Assembly: GCA_039811865.1 (NCBI GenBank)
Contig: JBDHZK010000094.1
Span: forward strand, 1-10,638
Direction: 5' to 3'
DNA length: 10,638 bases
From: JBDHZK01 sp039811865
GTDB taxonomy: Bacteria > Actinomycetota > Actinomycetes > Propionibacteriales > Propionibacteriaceae
The number at the start of each line of letters is the position of its first letter. Within the stretch, counting starts at the first letter, position 1. Position numbers and translations under genes: made by a program. A model generated the notes under the pieces. That model saw nothing but the letters and a program-made list of their open reading frames with translations. It had not been told where the DNA came from and did not search any database. This document shows positions 7,491 to 10,638 of the stretch, piece after piece.

Positions 7491-8339
7491 TCAGTGCTGC
7501 CGACTACTCTCGTCGCGCAGCCACGTGACGTAGTCGCCGGATTTGATCCGGCGTCGAGCGCCGAAGCGGGCGACCAGGGTGACCGCAACGAACACGATCA
7601 CCTTCCCGACCAGTCGGGGCTCGCGGGAGGCAAGCGCGATCAGATCCTGAAAGCTGGTGCGGGCGGAACTGGTGCGCAGCCCCGCCGCGTCGGCTTGGAC
7701 ATTGCCCGTCGCGACCCTGATTCGCCGCCTCAACAGATCCTTGACCGTCCGCGGCGCTTCGATGCCGGCGCGGGCCTCCTCCACCACCGCCCGCTCGTCC
7801 AGGGCGAAAGCCTCGGACACCACCAGGTCGTCGGACATCATGCGCGGCAAACCACGGATGCGCTCCACTCCCCCGGCGGACAAAACGATCACTCCCCGAC
7901 CGAATACCCCATCGCGGACCTGTGGCAGCCGAACCCAGACGTCGTAGTACCAGCGCACGATCGGCGAAGAACGCGCCAGCCGCAGGTCGCGGGCAGGGGA
8001 CGAGACCATCACTCCACCACCCAGGCGCCTCGCGCAAGACTGCACAGCGGCCGCGTCGATGTCGATGTCGGCGTCGATGTAGGCGCGAATGGCGTGCGTG
8101 GCTGCGGCGTCTCCTACCTCCAGGGCCTGAGCCTTGGACGGCTCGGTAATCTCGATGACGGTCACCGGGAAGCGTCGCGCAACGTCGGCGGTGTTGTCGG
8201 TGCACCCGTTGCAGACGACCAGCACCTCGAGCCATTCGGCGGCACCCAGCCGGGTCAAGAGGCGTTCGATGCCGCGACCCTCGTTGTGAGCCGGCACGAC
8301 GACACTCACCGCCACATCGTCCCCGGTTTCATCAGACAT
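7491..8339 (-). CDS. Family 2 glycosyltransferase (GT-A)
   Basis: A 282-residue inverting GT2-type enzyme. Visible features are VSVVVPAHNEGRGIERLL (11-28), the typical first strand and loop; VCNGCTDNTADVA (42-54), the nucleotide-binding loop; YIDADIDID (87-95), containing the metal-binding DxD; SDD (169-171), a likely catalytic-base position; and RRRIRVATGN (204-213), in place of the usual QxxRW-type end motif. A single hydrophobic stretch (about 243-258) near the C-terminus could tether it to the membrane. The ATG start at 8337-8339 is preceded by a G-run (complement of 8345-8349) five bases away, a modest ribosome site. It is the only complete gene on the minus strand here: it converges on the long operon with 14 bases between stops and diverges from the lipoprotein gene with 39 bases between starts, so it has its own promoter. 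Sugar donor and acceptor are unknown. Confidence 0.9.
   Translation of the reverse strand: MSDETGDDVAVSVVVPAHNEGRGIERLLTRLGAAEWLEVLVVCNGCTDNTADVARRFPVTVIEITEPSKAQALEVGDAAATHAIRAYIDADIDIDAAAVQSCARRLGGGVMVSSPARDLRLARSSPIVRWYYDVWVRLPQVRDGVFGRGVIVLSAGGVERIRGLPRMMSDDLVVSEAFALDERAVVEEARAGIEAPRTVKDLLRRRIRVATGNVQADAAGLRTSSARTSFQDLIALASREPRLVGKVIVFVAVTLVARFGARRRIKSGDYVTWLRDESSRQH
7535..7553 (+). terminator. Perfect GC-rich hairpin, possible terminator of the left operon
   Basis: CGCCGGAT (7535-7542) and ATCCGGCG (7546-7553) form a perfect 8-bp stem with a TTG loop. It lies 59 bases past the stop of the double glycosyltransferase, inside the 3' end of the converging GT2 gene. No T-run follows, which is common for actinobacterial terminators. 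Because it is in coding sequence it could also be chance, so the call is tentative. Confidence 0.3.
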
Positions 8340-8358
8340 CTAGGCCCCCGCGTCGTTA

Positions 8359-8370
8359 CCACCTAAGTGG
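8359..8370. repeat. Small inverted repeat CCAC-N4-GTGG upstream of the lipoprotein gene
   Basis: The sequence CCACCTAAGTGG has 4-bp arms and a 4-base centre. Its right arm runs into the ribosome binding site of the next gene. It could be a regulator half-site pair or a weak hairpin affecting translation, but arms this short also occur by chance. Confidence 0.3.
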
Positions 8371-8376
8371 AGAAGG
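8369..8376 (+). promoter_or_regulatory. Ribosome binding site deciding the lipoprotein start
   Basis: GGAGAAGG lies before ATG 8379, with GGAG at a spacing of six bases. It selects ATG 8379 over the in-frame GTG at 8367, which has no purine-rich sequence in front of it and would itself overlap this site. Confidence 0.65.
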
Positions 8377-8378
8377 CA

Positions 8379-9290
8379 ATGAATCGCTACCCACTCGCAA
8401 CCGCAATGGTATTGGCTTCGCTCACCCTGGGCGCCTGCTCGGGACCGGCCACATCGACGCCGGCCCCGCCGCGTACCACCTCGCCGCCGACTGGCTGCAT
8501 CACCAGGCCAAGCTCTTGCGGTTACCCCGATGACACCAACACTGGCGTTCCCGCCGGCACTGCCTTGACGAAATCGGGCTCGATCACCGCGTCGCAGTCA
8601 GGGCAGGTCATCGAGGGGCTGGAGATCACGGGCGAAATCAACGTGACCGCCAGCAATGTGACGATCCGCAATGTCCGCGTAATCGGAGGCAGGGGCGTCG
8701 GCAATGCGGACTGGGTCGTGGTGATCCGTCCGGGGGCCGAGGGTCTGACGATCACCGATTCAGAGCTACAAACTCCGGCCGGTACACCGCAGGACATAGC
8801 CTGCGTCCTCAATATCGGCGACACGAAACCGACCTTGCGCCGGTTGAACATTCACGGCTGCAGCGCCGGGGTGTCTTCGGGAGGCGGAGTCGTGGAGGAC
8901 TCCTACATCCACGACCTCAGTGAGGTTCCCGGCCAGTCCCACATCGTCGGGGTGGCATCCAACGGCGGGGGTGGGATCACAGTTCGACACAACACGATCC
9001 TGAACCGGTTTCCGCAGACCGCGACCGTGGCTCTGTATCAAGACTTCGGCACCCAGCGCGACAACCTCATCACCCAGAACCTCCTCGCCGGCGGCGGATA
9101 CTGTTTCTACGGTGGGCAGGGGCCCAAGGGGGGCACTCGAAACATCCGTTTCGTGGGTAATCGGCTGAGCCGACACTACTTTCCCAACTGCGGCAGCTTC
9201 GGGGTCGTGGCGATGTTCACGTCCACGGACCCGGGCAACACCTTCTCCGGCAACATCTGGGACGAGGACGGGAGCGAGGTTCCGCTATGA
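8379..9290 (+). CDS. Secreted lipoprotein with right-handed parallel beta-helix
   Basis: This 303-residue protein has a lipoprotein signal: MNRYPLATAM, a hydrophobic core, and the lipobox LGAC placing the lipidated cysteine at Cys20. A Ser/Thr/Pro-rich tether follows (about 21-38). A segment YPDDTNTGVPAGTALTKSG (49-67) resembles an opening widespread in actinobacterial beta-helix proteins. From about 68 to 295 there are successive short strands such as VIEGLEITGEINVTASNVTIRNVRV, LTITDSEL, TLRRLNIHGC, VVEDSYIHDL, ITVRHNTILN and IRFVGNRLS, the pattern of a right-handed parallel beta-helix with Asn/His turn residues. The fold occurs in polysaccharide lyases, hydrolases, epimerases and structural proteins; I see no catalytic set that identifies a reaction. 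It should sit on the outer face of the cytoplasmic membrane and may bind or trim the glycan. Its stop overlaps the next gene's start (ATGA), so the two are probably made together. Confidence 0.85.
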   Translation: MNRYPLATAMVLASLTLGACSGPATSTPAPPRTTSPPTGCITRPSSCGYPDDTNTGVPAGTALTKSGSITASQSGQVIEGLEITGEINVTASNVTIRNVRVIGGRGVGNADWVVVIRPGAEGLTITDSELQTPAGTPQDIACVLNIGDTKPTLRRLNIHGCSAGVSSGGGVVEDSYIHDLSEVPGQSHIVGVASNGGGGITVRHNTILNRFPQTATVALYQDFGTQRDNLITQNLLAGGGYCFYGGQGPKGGTRNIRFVGNRLSRHYFPNCGSFGVVAMFTSTDPGNTFSGNIWDEDGSEVPL

Positions 9291-10638
9291 GGCACATGAA
9301 CGGATACCTTGAACGCGGCTTGATGCTCTCGGTGCCCCGTACTGCCGAACCACCCGTCGACAACGACTGGGTGGAGCGGATGCGTTTTGCCGCACACACC
9401 GAGGTGGCCCCGTTCGGAAACGGCGGTGCGACCTGGAATTTCCCTGACAGCTTGGTCACCACCAAGGGTGCCGCCCTCACGTCCTTGATCTGGCGGAAGG
9501 ACTCCGGGCAATCCCCTGAACAGGCCGTCGCCGAACCGGTCGACCAGTCGGGGGTGGCGTATCTGCCGCCGTTCGCGCGTGTGCAGCTGGATGCCCGAGG
9601 CGGCGTGTCGGGGAGCGTGGACTGGCTCGGATTCCGACACGTCTTCGTGCGCGAGGCGCCTGGCGCGACCCTGCTATCGACATCGGCCCGGGCACTGCAC
9701 CACGCCTCGCCCGATCCCGGCTTCGACGAAGGCACCCTCGCCCTGCAGTCTCAACTGGGTTGGCAATTGGACGGCGCCACCCTCTTCTCGGGCGTGCGAA
9801 AACTCGAGGGCTCGTTTCGGATCACTGCCGACGGGACCGTTCATGAGTCCCCGCCGCCGGCCCTCGAGCAAGTGGGCCCCGCAGACTCGGCGCGCGAGGC
9901 CGCAGCCCTGCTACGACGGATCGTGAGCGCCTATCTGGAGGAGGTGCCGGAGGCCGAGCTACAGCTCACCGGAGGGATCGACTCTCGAATCATTCTGGCC
10001 GCGATCCCACCATCGCAACGCCGTGGGCTGCGCTCCATGACCCTTCGGGTGCCCAGCGGTTTGGACGCGCCACTGGCCGCGCGGATAGCCAACCGGGAGG
10101 GACTTCGACATCGGGAGAAGGACTTCTCAGCGATCGACGAACTGAGCCCGCAGGAGGCTCACGACACGTGCATTGTCGCTGCGCGCAGAGTGGACTCGGC
10201 TGCAGATCCGATCGCCCTCGCCGCCGTGGACCTCGCCGAGGGCGGCGATCCATCGCCTCGGCTGGTCGGGCTAGGCGGGGAGGTTGGGCGTGGCTTCTAC
10301 TATTTCGGTCCGGGTTGGCTGGATCGAAACACAGCTGGGCGCGTCAGGCGATTGGCCCAGTGGCGGTTGTTCGCGAACGAGTCCGTACCTGATTCCATGC
10401 TTTCGCCTGAGTTTTCCGCATGGGCCCGAGACGAGGCTCTCCGAAGAACGCAGGTGGCATTTCGCGAATCGGCAACGGGCTGGGCGAACGCGACCGACCA
10501 TTTCTACCTTCGCCAGCGGATGCGCCGGTGGGCGGGTTCGCTGGCTTCGACGCCCGCGGTGGAAAGGCAGGCCTTCAATCCGATGCTGGACGCCCGCTAC
10601 CTCGCCCTGGTGACGAGTCTGCCGCCCGCCGAGAAGCG
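9287..10638 (+). CDS. Asparagine-synthetase-like ATP-dependent amide-forming enzyme, 3'-truncated
   Basis: An open frame runs from ATG 9287 to the window end (450 whole codons, no stop). GAGG at 9276-9279 gives a good ribosome site seven bases before the ATG, which overlaps the previous stop as ATGA. Residues about 100-190 resemble a degenerate N-terminal glutaminase-type domain: DWLGFRHVFVRE, LLSTSARALHHA and TLFSGVRKLEGSFRI. The protein starts MRHMNGYLERG, so the Cys2 nucleophile of true glutamine-dependent asparagine synthetases is absent. The C-terminal part has LQLTGGIDSR (225-234), matching the SGGxDS ATP-pyrophosphatase loop, GLGGEVGRGFYY (328-339) where the second active-site loop is expected, and FNPMLDARYLALVTSLP near the end, typical of this domain. 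Relatives form amides on diverse carboxylates (WbpS-type O-antigen proteins, beta-lactam synthetase, lasso-peptide cyclases). The substrate here is unknown; amidation of a uronic acid or of a surface protein are possible. Confidence 0.85.
   Translation, partial: MRHMNGYLERGLMLSVPRTAEPPVDNDWVERMRFAAHTEVAPFGNGGATWNFPDSLVTTKGAALTSLIWRKDSGQSPEQAVAEPVDQSGVAYLPPFARVQLDARGGVSGSVDWLGFRHVFVREAPGATLLSTSARALHHASPDPGFDEGTLALQSQLGWQLDGATLFSGVRKLEGSFRITADGTVHESPPPALEQVGPADSAREAAALLRRIVSAYLEEVPEAELQLTGGIDSRIILAAIPPSQRRGLRSMTLRVPSGLDAPLAARIANREGLRHREKDFSAIDELSPQEAHDTCIVAARRVDSAADPIALAAVDLAEGGDPSPRLVGLGGEVGRGFYYFGPGWLDRNTAGRVRRLAQWRLFANESVPDSMLSPEFSAWARDEALRRTQVAFRESATGWANATDHFYLRQRMRRWAGSLASTPAVERQAFNPMLDARYLALVTSLPPAEK

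Larger units (their letters stand above)
8340..8378. promoter_or_regulatory. Divergent intergenic region between GT2 and lipoprotein genes
   Basis: Only 39 bases separate the start codons of two divergent genes. At least part of each promoter must therefore lie within the other gene's 5' coding sequence, unless one or both are leaderless. I could not find a convincing -35/-10 pair on either strand. It contains the small inverted repeat CCAC-CTAA-GTGG and the ribosome site of the lipoprotein gene. Confidence 0.45.

Noticed and set aside
7473..8366. A 297-codon plus-strand open frame covering the GT2 gene.
   Set aside because: It is the antisense of a clear GT2 glycosyltransferase and shows no fold or motif of its own.
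8367..8381. GTG 8367 as the lipoprotein start.
   Set aside because: No ribosome site precedes it, while GGAGAAGG is well spaced before ATG 8379, and the shorter form gives a typical lipoprotein signal.
10210..10250. Imperfect inverted repeat GATCGCC-CTCG with CGAGGGCGGCGATC.
   Set aside because: It is inside coding sequence rich in Ala and Glu codons and has a 3-base bulge and long loop. Most likely it follows from GC-rich codon choice.
8379..10638. A lasso-peptide (RiPP) cluster, suggested by the asparagine-synthetase-like enzyme.
   Set aside because: No precursor peptide, B-type protease/RRE or matching ABC transporter is visible, and the neighbour is a beta-helix lipoprotein. Downstream sequence could change this.
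1..10638. Mobile elements, CRISPR arrays, tRNA or rRNA genes.
   Set aside because: No transposase, terminal repeats, regularly spaced repeats or recognisable RNA gene structure was seen on either strand; almost all bases are used by the nine genes.

Overview
The window is very GC-rich coding DNA with GTG starts, almost no intergenic space and a predicted lipoprotein. This fits a high-GC Gram-positive (Actinomycetota); the genus cannot be read from the sequence. It is the interior of a surface-glycan (exopolysaccharide or cell-wall polysaccharide) gene cluster and is open at both ends.

Left part (1-7476, + strand) is one tight block of six genes: the 3' end of an extended-SDR sugar-nucleotide epimerase/dehydratase, a DegT/DnrJ/EryC1/StrS-type PLP sugar aminotransferase, a NeuD/PglD-type left-handed beta-helix acyltransferase, a second DegT-type aminotransferase resembling WbpE, a Wzx-like flippase, and a 794-residue protein carrying two GT-B glycosyltransferase halves. 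Every junction is a 4-base start/stop overlap (GTGA or ATGA). The reading is that the first four genes make an amino sugar nucleotide, probably N-acylated, the double glycosyltransferase builds it into a lipid-linked oligosaccharide, and the flippase moves that across the membrane. The early dehydratase or dehydrogenase steps, the initiating glycosyltransferase and a polymerase are not in this window.

Middle (7491-8339, - strand): a family 2 glycosyltransferase lies on the opposite strand, converging on the long operon with 14 bases between stop codons. A GC-rich perfect hairpin (7535-7553), inside its 3' end, may stop transcripts from the left operon.

Right part (8379 to end, + strand): a divergent two-gene unit. 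First is a secreted lipoprotein with a predicted right-handed parallel beta-helix. Coupled to it by an ATGA overlap is an asparagine-synthetase-like protein, cut by the window edge, which keeps an ATP-pyrophosphatase motif but lacks the N-terminal glutaminase cysteine. These genes look less GC-rich than the left block in the lines counted by hand. This pair is the least understood part of the window and the best candidate for new biology, as a surface glycan- or protein-modifying unit attached to the cluster.

No tRNA, rRNA, CRISPR array, insertion sequence or origin was recognised, and no non-coding stretch exceeds about 40 bases.
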